From contig JARLGP010000035.1 of NCBI GenBank assembly GCA_031292735.1, positions 1 to 9,387 of the forward strand: a stretch of 9,387 nucleotides of DNA, written 5' to 3'. Both the position numbers and the translations under genes were made by a program. Shown here one piece after another: positions 1-6,699 of the stretch (position 1 is its first letter; each line of letters begins with the position of its first letter). Source of the DNA: Holophaga sp. GTDB lineage: Bacteria > Acidobacteriota > Holophagae > Holophagales > Holophagaceae. The notes beneath the pieces were generated by a model that saw nothing but the letters and a program-made list of their open reading frames with translations, was not told where the DNA came from and did no database searches.

Positions 1-1938
1 CATGGCGGCGATGCGCCGCTCCAGGGTGTGCCGGTCCTCGTAGTCGTTGGCGATCAGCCACTTCATGAGCACGACGTTCGAGTTCATGTATTCGATGATC
101 GGTTCCTTGTCCAGGCGCACGGTGCAGGCGGCGGCGGAGCGTTCCGCCGAGGCGTCGGTGAGCTCGAAGGCCTGTTCCACCTTCAGCTGGGGCAGTCCCT
201 CGATCTCCAGGATGCGGCCGCTGAACACGTTCTTCTTGCCGGCCTTGGCCACGGTGAGCAGGCCCTGGCGGATGGCGTAGAGCGGGATGGCGTTCACCAG
301 GTCGCGCAGGGTGACGCCGGGCTGCAGGCTGCCCTTGAACCGCACCAGCACGCTTTCCGGCATGTCCAGGGGCATCACGCCGGTGGCCGCGGCGAACGCC
401 ACCAGGCCGGAGCCGGCCGGGAAGGAGAGGCCGATGGGGAAGCGGGTGTGGGAATCGGCGCCGGTGCCCACGGTGTCGGGCAGCAGCAGCCGGTTCAGCC
501 AGGAGTGGATGATGCCGTCGCCCACCCGCAGGGAGACCCCGCCGCGGCCGGACATGAAGCCCGGAAGCTCCTGGTGGGTGCGCACGTCCACCGGCTTGGG
601 GTAGGGGGCGGTGTGGCAGAACGACTGCATCACCAGGTCGGCGGAGAAGCCCAGGCAGGCCAGATCCTTGAGTTCGTCGCGGGTCATGGGGCCGGTGGTG
701 TCCTGGGAGCCGACGGTGGTCATCTTCGGTTCGCAGTAGGCGCCGGGCCGGACGCCCTTGACGCCGCAGGCGCGGCCCACGATCTTCTGGGCCAGGGAGT
801 AGCCCTTGCCGGTCTCGGGCGGCACCGGGGCCTGGCGGAACAGGGTGGAGGCGGGCAGCCCCAGGGCCTCCCGGGCCCGGGCGGTGAGGCCCCGGCCGAC
901 GATGAGCGGGATCCGGCCCCCGGCCCGCACCTCGTCGAACACCACGTCCGACTTCAGCTTGAACTCGGCCACCAGCTTGCCGTCCTTGAACGCCTTGCCC
1001 TCGTAGGGGTGCAGCTCGACCACGTCGCCCATGGCCAGGCCGGACACGTCCAGCTCGATGGGCAGGGCGCCAGCGTCCTCCAGGGTGTTGTAGAAGATCG
1101 GCGCGATCTTGGCGCCCAGGCAGACTCCGCCGAACCGCTTGTTGGGCACGAACGGGATGTCCTCGCCGGTGTGCCAGAGCACGGAGTTCACCGCGGACTT
1201 GCGCGAGGAGCCGGTGCCCACCACGTCGCCCACGTAGGCCAGCAGGTAGCCCTTGTCCTTGAGCGACTGGATGAGGGTCAGCGGGCCCACCTTGCCGGGA
1301 TCGTCCGGGGTGATGCCGGGGCGCGGGTTCTTGAGCATGGCCAGGGCGTGCAGCGGGATGTCGGGCCGGCTCCAGGCGTCGGGGGCCGGGGAGAGGTCGT
1401 CGGTGTTGGTCTCCCCGCTCACCTTGAAGATGGTCACGGTGAGGCTCTTGGGCACCTCGGGGCGGGCGGTGAACCACTCGGCGTCGGCCCAGGAGCGCAG
1501 CACCGCCGCGGCGAAGGGGTTGCCCCGGTCGGCCTTGGCCTTCACCGCAGCGAAGAAGTCGAACACCAGCAGGGTCTTTTTCAAGGCCTCGGCGGCCAGC
1601 CCGGCCACTGCGGCGTCATCCAGCAGATCGATGAGCGCCTGGACGTTGTAGCCGCCCAGCATGGTGCCCAGCAACTGGGTCGCCTTGTCCCGGGAGACCA
1701 GGGCCACCGTCTCCTGGCCCTTGGCCACCCGGGTGAGGAACTGGGCCTTCACCAGGGCGGCGTCGTCCACTCCGGCGGGCACCCGGTAGGTGAGCAGGTC
1801 CAGCAGGAACGCCTCTTCCCCGGCGGGCGGGGCTTTCAGCAGCTGGATCAGGCTCTCCGTCTGCGCGGCGGTGAGCGGAAGCGGAGGGATGCCCAGAGCG
1901 GCCCGCTCGGCGACGTGTTCCCGGTAGGTTTTCAGCAT
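1..1938 (-). CDS. acnB: Aconitate hydratase B (bifunctional aconitase / 2-methylisocitrate dehydratase), 3' end cut by window edge
   Basis: Aconitase B interconverts citrate and isocitrate in the TCA cycle and, in many bacteria, also handles 2-methylisocitrate; it is cytosolic with a 4Fe-4S cluster. The protein starts [20 protein letters not shown], the typical AcnB N-terminus, and 646 codons are visible against about 865 in E. coli. Residues 1 to about 160 match the N-terminal helical (HEAT-like) domain unique to AcnB. The swivel domain follows, with [16 protein letters not shown] near residue 240 and [20 protein letters not shown] just after it. The catalytic part includes [21 protein letters not shown] near 410, [20 protein letters not shown] from residue 494, and [20 protein letters not shown]. 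The three cluster cysteines (about 710, 769 and 772 in E. coli) would lie beyond the window, so I cannot check them. The ATG at 1938 has an AGAGG-like ribosome site just upstream and gives the canonical N-terminus. The frame is open to base 1. Family identity is very secure. Confidence 0.97.
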   Translation of the reverse strand, partial: MLKTYREHVAERAALGIPPLPLTAAQTESLIQLLKAPPAGEEAFLLDLLTYRVPAGVDDAALVKAQFLTRVAKGQETVALVSRDKATQLLGTMLGGYNVQALIDLLDDAAVAGLAAEALKKTLLVFDFFAAVKAKADRGNPFAAAVLRSWADAEWFTARPEVPKSLTVTIFKVSGETNTDDLSPAPDAWSRPDIPLHALAMLKNPRPGITPDDPGKVGPLTLIQSLKDKGYLLAYVGDVVGTGSSRKSAVNSVLWHTGEDIPFVPNKRFGGVCLGAKIAPIFYNTLEDAGALPIELDVSGLAMGDVVELHPYEGKAFKDGKLVAEFKLKSDVVFDEVRAGGRIPLIVGRGLTARAREALGLPASTLFRQAPVPPETGKGYSLAQKIVGRACGVKGVRPGAYCEPKMTTVGSQDTTGPMTRDELKDLACLGFSADLVMQSFCHTAPYPKPVDVRTHQELPGFMSGRGGVSLRVGDGIIHSWLNRLLLPDTVGTGADSHTRFPIGLSFPAGSGLVAFAAATGVMPLDMPESVLVRFKGSLQPGVTLRDLVNAIPLYAIRQGLLTVAKAGKKNVFSGRILEIEGLPQLKVEQAFELTDASAERSAAACTVRLDKEPIIEYMNSNVVLMKWLIANDYEDRHTLERRIAAM

Positions 1939-2051
1939 GAGGACCTCTGGCAGGAATTGCCTGGAAAGGGTCCAGGCAGATCTATTATCTCCCAATGATG
2001 GATATGCTCCTAGCGGTTGTCCAGGGCCCGGCGGCCCAGGATAAGCCGTGA
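1939..2051 (-). promoter_or_regulatory. acnB leader and possible promoter region
   Basis: This short gene-free stretch lies between the hairpin behind the protease gene and the acnB start, so it probably holds the acnB promoter if acnB is transcribed alone. On the minus strand there is a GATAAT (1989-1984) resembling a sigma-70 -10 box, but no good -35 box sits 16-18 bases before it. A TGGACA (2023-2018, one mismatch to TTGACA) is followed after 17 bases by CATCAT, a poor -10. Neither pair is convincing. An imperfect GC-rich hairpin (2021-2040, seven of eight pairs, 4-base loop) lies at the upstream end. The stretch is less GC-rich than the genes around it. Confidence 0.3.
1958..1978 (-). repeat. 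Perfect 8-bp inverted repeat in the acnB leader
   Basis: The arms TGCCTGGA (1958-1965) and TCCAGGCA (1971-1978) are exact reverse complements around a 5-base centre. In RNA this makes a stem-loop ending about 20 bases before the acnB start codon. As DNA it could be an operator half-site pair. A shorter alternative pairing, GGCA (1949-1952) with TGCC (1958-1961), shares one arm, so the two structures exclude each other. The dyad is certain; any function is inferred. Confidence 0.5.
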
Positions 2052-2089
2052 ATGGCCGCGGCCGAACCCGAAGGTTCCGCCGCGGCCAT
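2052..2089 (-). terminator. Strong UUCG-capped hairpin downstream of the protease gene
   Basis: Bases 2052-2068 pair with 2073-2089 in 16 of 17 positions around a 4-base loop. Read on the minus strand the loop is TTCG closed by a C-G pair, the exceptionally stable cUUCGg tetraloop common in bacterial terminators. It starts 18 bases after the protease stop codon. No U-tract follows (the next bases are TCACGGCTTATCC), so it may be a non-canonical terminator, a 3'-end stabiliser, or a Rho-assisted end, and some read-through into acnB is possible. Confidence 0.6.
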
Positions 2090-2107
2090 GGGGTGACCGG
2101 GTGTCGA

Positions 2108-3097
2108 TTATTCGGTGACCCAGCAGGCGCCCAGCCCGACATTGCTGGTGCCGTACTTGATCCACATGAAGCCATCCACGCCCCAGGAGGGGCCCCATGA
2201 ATTTTTCAGCAGCCAGGCGCCCTTGGCGTCATCCCAGCCCACCAGGAGGATGGCATGGTTGATGGAGTTGTAGTAGGTGGCGTCGGTGAACACGCCGCCG
2301 GTGTAGGCCTGGAAATAGTCGTCCGCGTAGACGCAGGCGGATACCCCGCCGTGGCTGTAGATGGCGCTCTTGATGGCGGCCACGGACGGCACCGTGCCGC
2401 TGTTGCCCACGTAGCCCCACTTGACCACCGGGGTGTAGGTGGGATTGCGGCCGATGCTGCAGGCCACGGTGTCGCCCACGTAGGGGAAGGAGGCGGCGGG
2501 CACCGCGCCCTTGTAGTAGCCCTTGGGGCCGGCCTTGGAGGGCATCAGCATGTCGAAGGCGAAGTAGCCGCCGTTGCAGCCCCAGCCCCAGGGGTTGCAG
2601 GACAGCACCTGCTCCTCGGAAAGGGCCGGCAGCGAACCGCTCACGGTGATGGAACCGTTGGCGTTGACCTTGCCGCTGGGGGCGCCGCCCGCCTTCAAGG
2701 CGGCGCCTTCCAGCGAGCCGATGGTGGAGAAGGCCCAGCAGCTGCCGCACTGGCCCTGGTCCTTCACGGTGCTGAACACGCCCACGAAGCGGGCCGGCAG
2801 GGCGGTGGCGGCCTCCAGCATCTCGTAGTTCTCGAAGCCGCCCGGCTCGTGGGACAGGTACTCCGGAGGCATCAGTTCGGCCTTGAACCCGCACAGGCGC
2901 TCGCGATCGTACTGCATGGCCGGATTCACGCCCACCTGGAACTGGCCGCCCTGGGCCCGCACCTGGTCGCGCAGCTGGTCGACTTTCTGGTAGACCTCCC
3001 GGGCGAAGGCTTTGGGGCCGGCGGCGGGGAGCGCCGAGCCGGCCGCAAGGGCCAGGAGGAGCAAGGGGAGGCGGAAGGAAAGGGACGGAGTTTTCAT
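2108..3097 (-). CDS. Secreted papain-family (C1A) cysteine protease
   Basis: Predicted exported cysteine endopeptidase of 329 residues. Residues 1-27 look like a Sec signal peptide: Lys2 and Arg9, then a Leu/Ala-rich core ([10 protein letters not shown]) and an Ala-rich cleavage region. Residues about 28-103 would be a short pro-region; I see no ERFNIN-type inhibitor motif. The catalytic domain then begins. [12 protein letters not shown] supplies oxyanion-hole Gln114 and nucleophile Cys120, LSEEQVLSC and CNGG (174-177) follow, NHAILLVGW gives His291, and [11 protein letters not shown] gives Asn309. All catalytic residues of the papain family are therefore present, and paired cysteines fit disulfides in an exported protein. 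A TTG lies in frame six bases upstream, but the AAGGA at 3106-3110 sits 8 bases from the ATG and only 2 from the TTG, so I chose the ATG. The gene stands alone between two terminator-like hairpins. Substrate is unknown; nutrient scavenging or predation are guesses. Confidence 0.92.
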   Translation of the reverse strand: MKTPSLSFRLPLLLLALAAGSALPAAGPKAFAREVYQKVDQLRDQVRAQGGQFQVGVNPAMQYDRERLCGFKAELMPPEYLSHEPGGFENYEMLEAATALPARFVGVFSTVKDQGQCGSCWAFSTIGSLEGAALKAGGAPSGKVNANGSITVSGSLPALSEEQVLSCNPWGWGCNGGYFAFDMLMPSKAGPKGYYKGAVPAASFPYVGDTVACSIGRNPTYTPVVKWGYVGNSGTVPSVAAIKSAIYSHGGVSACVYADDYFQAYTGGVFTDATYYNSINHAILLVGWDDAKGAWLLKNSWGPSWGVDGFMWIKYGTSNVGLGACWVTE

Positions 3098-3469
3098 TTC
3101 CAATTTCCTTTAATGAAGGGTTAGAAGGAGCGGCCGATGCCGAAGCGGCATCCAGGCCATGGGGGCGACCGGACCGGCAGCACCGGCGCAGGGCCGGCGG
3201 CGGGGTGGACAAAGGCGGGAAAAAGGGTGGCTCCACATCCGTTTAAAGATCGTCGTGATGAGCTCTAAGTAACCTTTTCGCTTGCCTTCCTCTCACCCAC
3301 CAGGATCGTCCCCGGGGCTCCCGGCGCAACCTGCCAGGGGCTTGACGTGACGTCGGTCATGGTCCTGCGATTCCGTCTCAGACCTGGACGGAGGCGCTGG
3401 CCGGGATGGCCTCGCCAAGCCGGATGGATATAGCCATGAATGGAAGCGGGTGGAGCTGGTTTTTCCCCG
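3098..3469 (-). other. Gene-free region upstream of the protease, with one small stem-loop
   Basis: About 370 bases between the operon terminator and the protease start. I find no convincing coding frame on either strand: the frames that cross it run through the terminator or overlap neighbouring genes and resemble no family. A perfect 7-bp stem with a 3-base loop (GATGCCG 3136-3142 with CGGCATC 3146-3152) lies in the likely protease leader. Bases 3230-3300 are richer in A and T than their surroundings and would be a natural place for a promoter, for example TTTAAA near 3242-3247, but I see no good -35/-10 pair. No riboswitch I know is recognisable. Confidence 0.4.
3106..3110 (-). promoter_or_regulatory. 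Ribosome binding site deciding the protease start
   Basis: AAGGA on the minus strand lies 8 bases before the ATG at 3097 but only 2 bases before an in-frame TTG at 3103. The spacing favours the ATG and so sets the signal peptide as [10 protein letters not shown] onward. Confidence 0.7.
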
Positions 3470-3508
3470 AAAAAAAAATCCACCTCGTTCCGTGGGGAAA
3501 CGAGGTGG
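3470..3508 (-). terminator. Rho-independent terminator of the lysine operon
   Basis: On the minus strand a perfect 10-bp stem (CCACCTCGTT with AACGAGGTGG, 3480-3489 against 3499-3508) encloses a 9-base loop. One A and then nine consecutive T residues (3478-3470) follow directly. This is a textbook intrinsic terminator, 29 bases beyond the stop codon of the decarboxylase gene. It has no T-tract on the other strand, so it works only for the minus-strand operon and insulates the protease gene. Confidence 0.95.
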
Positions 3509-3537
3509 GAATCCGGCCGGAGCGGCGGGCGGGCGGC

Positions 3538-4716
3538 TCAGGGCACCCAGATCTCCGCCGGCACCGGATGGGACAGGAACGGCGTCATGGCCTCGGTGAA
3601 CCCGTAGGCGCCCACGGTGCCGAAGGCGAGCAGCGAGCCGGGCTGCAGTTCCGGCAGCTCCACGTCGCCCAGGCGGTCCAGGCTGGTGCAGAGCGGACCG
3701 GCCAGGGTGGCGGGGCGCAGGGGGCCCTGGGCGCCCACCGCCTTCACCGGGAACGGCTGGCCGGTGAGCAGGGGGCGCAGCAGGTGGTTCACCCCGGCTT
3801 CCAGGATGACGAAGCGCACGCCCCGGCTCTCCTTCACCCGCACCACCCGGGACAGGTAGACGCCGCACGGCCCGGCCAGGAACCGGCCAGGTTCCAGGAT
3901 CAGGTTGCCGGTGAACCACGGGTGCTCGGCCAGCAGGCCGTCGAGGCCGCTGCCCAGGGCCGCCACGTCCAGCGGGGTCTCGCCGTCCAGGTAGGGCACG
4001 CCCAGGCCGCCGCCCAGGTCGATCTGTTCCAGGTCGATGCCGTGCCGCTCGTGCATGCGCCTGGCCAGGTGGAGCACGTAGCCGTGAGTGGCCAGCAGCT
4101 TGGCGGCGCTGCGCTCGTTGCTGGCGGCGAACACGTGCAGGCCGCGGATGCTCACCCGGCGCAGGGCGGCGGCCCGCTCCAGGAAGGCCGGCAACTGTTC
4201 CTCGTCCACCCCGAAGGCGGACGGCCCGATGCCGCCGATGATGCGGCTGGCCTCCGTGACCCCGGCCGCCGGGTGGACCCGCAGGTTCACCGCCACCGGG
4301 CCCTGGCCGCCGTTGCCGCCCCGGACCGCCGGCACCATCTCCTCCAGCCGCTCCAGGTCTTCCCAGCCGTCGGCCTGCACCCGCACGCCCTGGGCCAGGG
4401 CCTGGGCCAGCTCCTCGGTGCGCTTGCCCGGGCCGGTGTAGAAGGTGCGTCCGGGGCCGATGCCCAGTGCGTGCACCCGGGTGAGTTCGCCGCCGGAGGC
4501 GCAGTCGAAGCAGGAGCCCAGCTCGGCGAAGGCCTCCAGCAGGGCGGGGTGCGGATTGGCCTTCACCGCGAAGGCCAGCCGGGCCCGCTCGGGCAGGGTC
4601 TGGCGCAGCCGCTGCCACTGGGCCCGGGCCTGGCCCAGGCTGTAGGCGAACACCGGGGTGCCGTGGATCCTGGCCAGGTCGGCGCAGGCGGCATCGGGAA
4701 AGGCGAACAGGCTCAT
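3538..4716 (-). CDS. lysA: PLP fold-type III decarboxylase, probable diaminopimelate decarboxylase with non-canonical motifs
   Basis: By position this should catalyse the last step, meso-diaminopimelate to L-lysine plus CO2, in the cytosol. The 392 residues show the alanine-racemase-like barrel followed by the C-terminal beta domain. AFAVKANPHP holds the PLP lysine Lys52, CASGGEL follows near 72, His194 stacks on PLP, GGGLG (245-249) binds phosphate, EPGR (275-278) follows, Cys343 is the catalytic cysteine, and VGAYGF carries Tyr371. Several motifs differ from classical LysA. RGLHVFAASN replaces the H-x-HIGSQ type, PLCTSLD replaces the CES-x-D type, and PFLSHPVPAEIW replaces the Y-N-x-R-P-R-x-x-E type. 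These resemble the BtrK and exosortase-associated decarboxylases as I remember them. The frame is open upstream to 5247, but the ATG at 4716 overlaps the preceding stop and has GGAG 6 bases before it. The superfamily is certain; the DAP substrate is inferred from context. Confidence 0.8.
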   Translation of the reverse strand: MSLFAFPDAACADLARIHGTPVFAYSLGQARAQWQRLRQTLPERARLAFAVKANPHPALLEAFAELGSCFDCASGGELTRVHALGIGPGRTFYTGPGKRTEELAQALAQGVRVQADGWEDLERLEEMVPAVRGGNGGQGPVAVNLRVHPAAGVTEASRIIGGIGPSAFGVDEEQLPAFLERAAALRRVSIRGLHVFAASNERSAAKLLATHGYVLHLARRMHERHGIDLEQIDLGGGLGVPYLDGETPLDVAALGSGLDGLLAEHPWFTGNLILEPGRFLAGPCGVYLSRVVRVKESRGVRFVILEAGVNHLLRPLLTGQPFPVKAVGAQGPLRPATLAGPLCTSLDRLGDVELPELQPGSLLAFGTVGAYGFTEAMTPFLSHPVPAEIWVP

Positions 4717-5825
4717 GCTTCGCTCCAGAACGGGGCCAGGCGGCGCACGCCCTCCCGGATCTGCCCGGGATCCCCGGCGTAGCTGAGCCGGATATGGCCG
4801 CGCCCGCCTTCGCCGAAGGCGCTGCCCGGCACCACCACCACCCCGCCCTGGTCGCGCAGGCGCAGGCAGAAGGCCATGGGGTCGGCCAGGGCGGAGGCGG
4901 GCAGCGGCTGCCAGTGGTAGAAGCCGCCGGAGGCGGGCACCGGGGCCTGGCCGAAGGCCTCGGTGTAGGCCCCGGAAAAGGCCTCCCAGCGCAGCCGCAG
5001 GTGATTCCGGGCCTCGCTCAGCACGGCCGGGGAGGCTTCCAGCAGGGCCTGGGCGGCCAGCTGGGCCGGCCGGGCCGGCGCGGTCACCATGTAGGCGTGC
5101 ACCAGGCGCGCCGGGGCCAGCCAGGCGGGATCGCCGACGGCCCAGCCTACCCGCAGGCCGGGCGCGCCCCAGGCCTTGCTCACCGAGCTGAGCACCAGGC
5201 CGGTGTCGGCCACGTCGCGCAGGGAGGGGCCGCGCCCGGCCAGGCACAGCTCCCGGTAGACCTCGTCGGACAGGAGCAGCACGCCGCGCGCCGCGCAGGC
5301 CTGGGCCACCTCGGCCAGGGCCTGGGCCGAGGCGGCGCCGGTGGGGTTGCCCGGATGGTTCACCACCGCCAGCTTGGCCGCGGGGGTGCGGTCCAGCACC
5401 GCCCGGAAGGCGGCCGGGTCCAGGGTGAAGTCGGCGGACAGCGCATAGGCGACCGGGTCGGCCCCGGCCAGCCGGGCCAGGGCCGGGTACGCCAGGAAGC
5501 CGGGATCGGGCACCAGCACTGCGTCGCCGGGCTCCAGCCAGGCCTGGAACAGGGCGTAGAGCACCCCTTCGCTGCCGCTGCCCAGCATCACCTGGCCGGG
5601 CTGGACGCCGTGGAAGGCGGCCACCGCCTCCTGCAGGGCGGGCAGGCCGGCGTTGGGGCCGTAGGCGCAGGGGCCCTCCTGCCGGGCCAGGGAATGCCGG
5701 GCCGGTTCGGGCAGGGCCCAGCCGGGCTCGCCCAGGCCCATGGGCACGGCGCCCGGAGGCGCCCCTTCGCTGAGCGCCCGGATCGGGCTGGGACGCAGCT
5801 GGGCAAGCCGGCTGGCGGGTTTCAT
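4713..5825 (-). CDS. Class I/II PLP aminotransferase, probable N-succinyl-LL-DAP aminotransferase
   Basis: Likely transfers an amino group from glutamate to N-succinyl-2-amino-6-ketopimelate, the step between DapD and DapE. The 370 residues form a complete fold-type I aminotransferase. MGLGEPGWALP is near residue 29, YGPNAGLPALQEAV (55-68) precedes the cofactor loop GSGSEG, NHPGNPTG gives Asn160, SDEVY gives Asp187 and Tyr190, SSVSKAWG carries the Schiff-base Lys217, GLRVGW has Arg225, and GHIRLSYA has Arg346 for the substrate carboxylate. The start follows a GGAGG with 6-base spacing, and the stop shares ATGA with the decarboxylase. Motifs alone cannot give the substrate. The assignment to the DapC role rests on lying between dapD and the lysA-like gene. 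A broader aromatic or alanine-type specificity, or DapL-like use, is possible, though dapD argues for the succinylated substrate. I leave the gene symbol empty for that reason. Confidence 0.85.
   Translation of the reverse strand: MKPASRLAQLRPSPIRALSEGAPPGAVPMGLGEPGWALPEPARHSLARQEGPCAYGPNAGLPALQEAVAAFHGVQPGQVMLGSGSEGVLYALFQAWLEPGDAVLVPDPGFLAYPALARLAGADPVAYALSADFTLDPAAFRAVLDRTPAAKLAVVNHPGNPTGAASAQALAEVAQACAARGVLLLSDEVYRELCLAGRGPSLRDVADTGLVLSSVSKAWGAPGLRVGWAVGDPAWLAPARLVHAYMVTAPARPAQLAAQALLEASPAVLSEARNHLRLRWEAFSGAYTEAFGQAPVPASGGFYHWQPLPASALADPMAFCLRLRDQGGVVVVPGSAFGEGGRGHIRLSYAGDPGQIREGVRRLAPFWSEA
4723..4726 (-). promoter_or_regulatory. Ribosome binding site deciding the decarboxylase start
   Basis: GGAG lies 6 bases before the ATG at 4716, inside the last codons of the aminotransferase gene. 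It supports this start over any upstream start in the long open frame, whose extra residues are an out-of-frame reading of the aminotransferase. Confidence 0.7.
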
Positions 5826-5887
5826 CGCGCGCCTCCGGTGCGCGACGGCCCGCGGCCCGTGGCTCTCTGCCCCTGTTCCGCGCTCAT
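5822..5887 (-). CDS. Possible 21-codon bridging ORF between dapD and the aminotransferase
   Basis: A tiny frame encodes MSAEQGQRATGRGPSRTGGA plus a final Arg. Its ATG shares ATGA with the dapD stop, and its TGA shares ATGA with the aminotransferase start, so it fills exactly the only gap in an otherwise overlapping operon. GAGGAGG (5895-5901) lies 7 bases before its ATG, a strong ribosome site, although those bases also encode the Glu-Glu-Ala near the DapD C-terminus. The peptide is basic, low in hydrophobics, and matches no family I know. It could be translated only to carry ribosomes to the next gene, or it could be chance in GC-rich DNA. Confidence 0.35.
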   Translation of the reverse strand: MSAEQGQRATGRGPSRTGGAR

Positions 5888-6699
5888 CGCAGGGCCTCCT
5901 CGAGGGTGGTGGCGGCGTCGGTGCCGCCGTCCCGGTACTTGACGATGCAGGGGGCGGCCAGGTTCAGGCCGGCGGCCTTGGCGTAGGCGCCCGAGGCGGG
6001 CCGGCTTCCGGGCACCACCACGGCGCCTTCGGGCACTTCCCGGGAGAGCTCCCGGCCGTTGACCAGGTCGTAGATGCGGGTGGAGGCCGAGAGGATCACC
6101 CCGGGGGCCAGCACCGCGCGCTTGTGCACGATCACCCCCTCGAACAGGCCGCACAGCCCGCCCACGAAGGCGTCGTCCTCCACCACCACCGGCAGCGCGC
6201 CGGCCGGCTCCAGCACGCCGCCCACCTGGGCCGCGGCGGAAAGGTGCACCCGCTTGCCGATCTGGGCGCAGCTGCCCACCAGGGCGTGGCTGTCCACCAT
6301 GGTGCCCTCGTCCACGTAGGCGCCCACGTTGACGTAGGCCGGCGGCATGACCACCACCCCCGGGCCCATGAAGGCGCCCCGGCGCACCGAACTGCCGCCG
6401 GGCACCAGGCGCACCCCGTCGTCCAGGCTGAAGTTGCGCGGCGGGAAGGCGGTGCGGTCGAAGGAGGGGCTGGGCCAGCCGGACACCAGGGCGGTGGGGG
6501 TGGAGCGGAAGCCGGCCAGGATCGCCGTCTTCACCCAGAGGTTGGCGTGCCAGACGCCGTCGCCGTCCCGCTGGGCGGCCCGGGCGGAGCCCGCCTCCAG
6601 GGCCTGGAGCAGGGCGTCGTGGGCCTCGCGCAGGGCCGGGTCGGCCAGGATCGCGGCCATGTCACGCTGGTAGAAGGACTCGAGGGCCTGCAACCGCAT
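5884..6699 (-). CDS. dapD: Tetrahydrodipicolinate N-succinyltransferase
   Basis: Transfers succinyl from succinyl-CoA to tetrahydrodipicolinate, opening the ring and committing the pathway to the succinylase branch; the family works as a cytosolic trimer. At 271 residues it matches the usual length (274 in E. coli). The N-terminal helical part (1 to about 95) includes VWHANLWVKTAILAGFRS. The left-handed beta-helix of hexapeptide repeats runs about 100-230, with NVGAYVDEGTMVDSHALVGS (124-143), CAQIGKRVHLS and GGVLEP, which are DapD signatures. The C-terminal half (ILSASTRIYDLVNG, VVVPGSRP, CIVKYRD) resembles the Bacteroidota/Acidobacteriota form more than that of E. coli, as far as I recall. 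The ATG shares one base with the dapA stop and is preceded by GGAGG. Its reading frame is also open far upstream, but that part is dapA read out of frame. Confidence 0.95.
   Translation of the reverse strand: MRLQALESFYQRDMAAILADPALREAHDALLQALEAGSARAAQRDGDGVWHANLWVKTAILAGFRSTPTALVSGWPSPSFDRTAFPPRNFSLDDGVRLVPGGSSVRRGAFMGPGVVVMPPAYVNVGAYVDEGTMVDSHALVGSCAQIGKRVHLSAAAQVGGVLEPAGALPVVVEDDAFVGGLCGLFEGVIVHKRAVLAPGVILSASTRIYDLVNGRELSREVPEGAVVVPGSRPASGAYAKAAGLNLAAPCIVKYRDGGTDAATTLEEALR

Noticed and set aside
28..1998. A 656-codon plus-strand frame opposite acnB
   Set aside because: Its translation is Gly/His/Gln/Val-rich with no family motifs, while the minus strand reads as an unmistakable AcnB. Long antisense frames are expected from the strong G/C bias at codon third positions.
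2010..2198. A 62-codon minus-strand frame overlapping the protease 3' end
   Set aside because: It reads out of frame through the protease and through the UUCG hairpin, with no family resemblance.
3300..3470. Possible riboswitch in the gene-free region
   Set aside because: I compared it by eye with cobalamin, glycine and c-di-GMP riboswitch core motifs and found no match; it lies before a protease gene, not a biosynthetic gene.
3265..3483. A 72-codon minus-strand frame before the protease gene
   Set aside because: It begins inside the T-tract of the operon terminator, has no ribosome site, and resembles nothing known.
4717..5247. N-terminal extension of the decarboxylase frame
   Set aside because: The extra 177 residues are the aminotransferase read out of frame, and the ribosome site and ATGA junction place the start at 4716.
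3406..5942. Two long plus-strand frames (458 and 382 codons) opposite the decarboxylase and aminotransferase
   Set aside because: Low-complexity shadows of verified minus-strand genes; the first also crosses the operon terminator.
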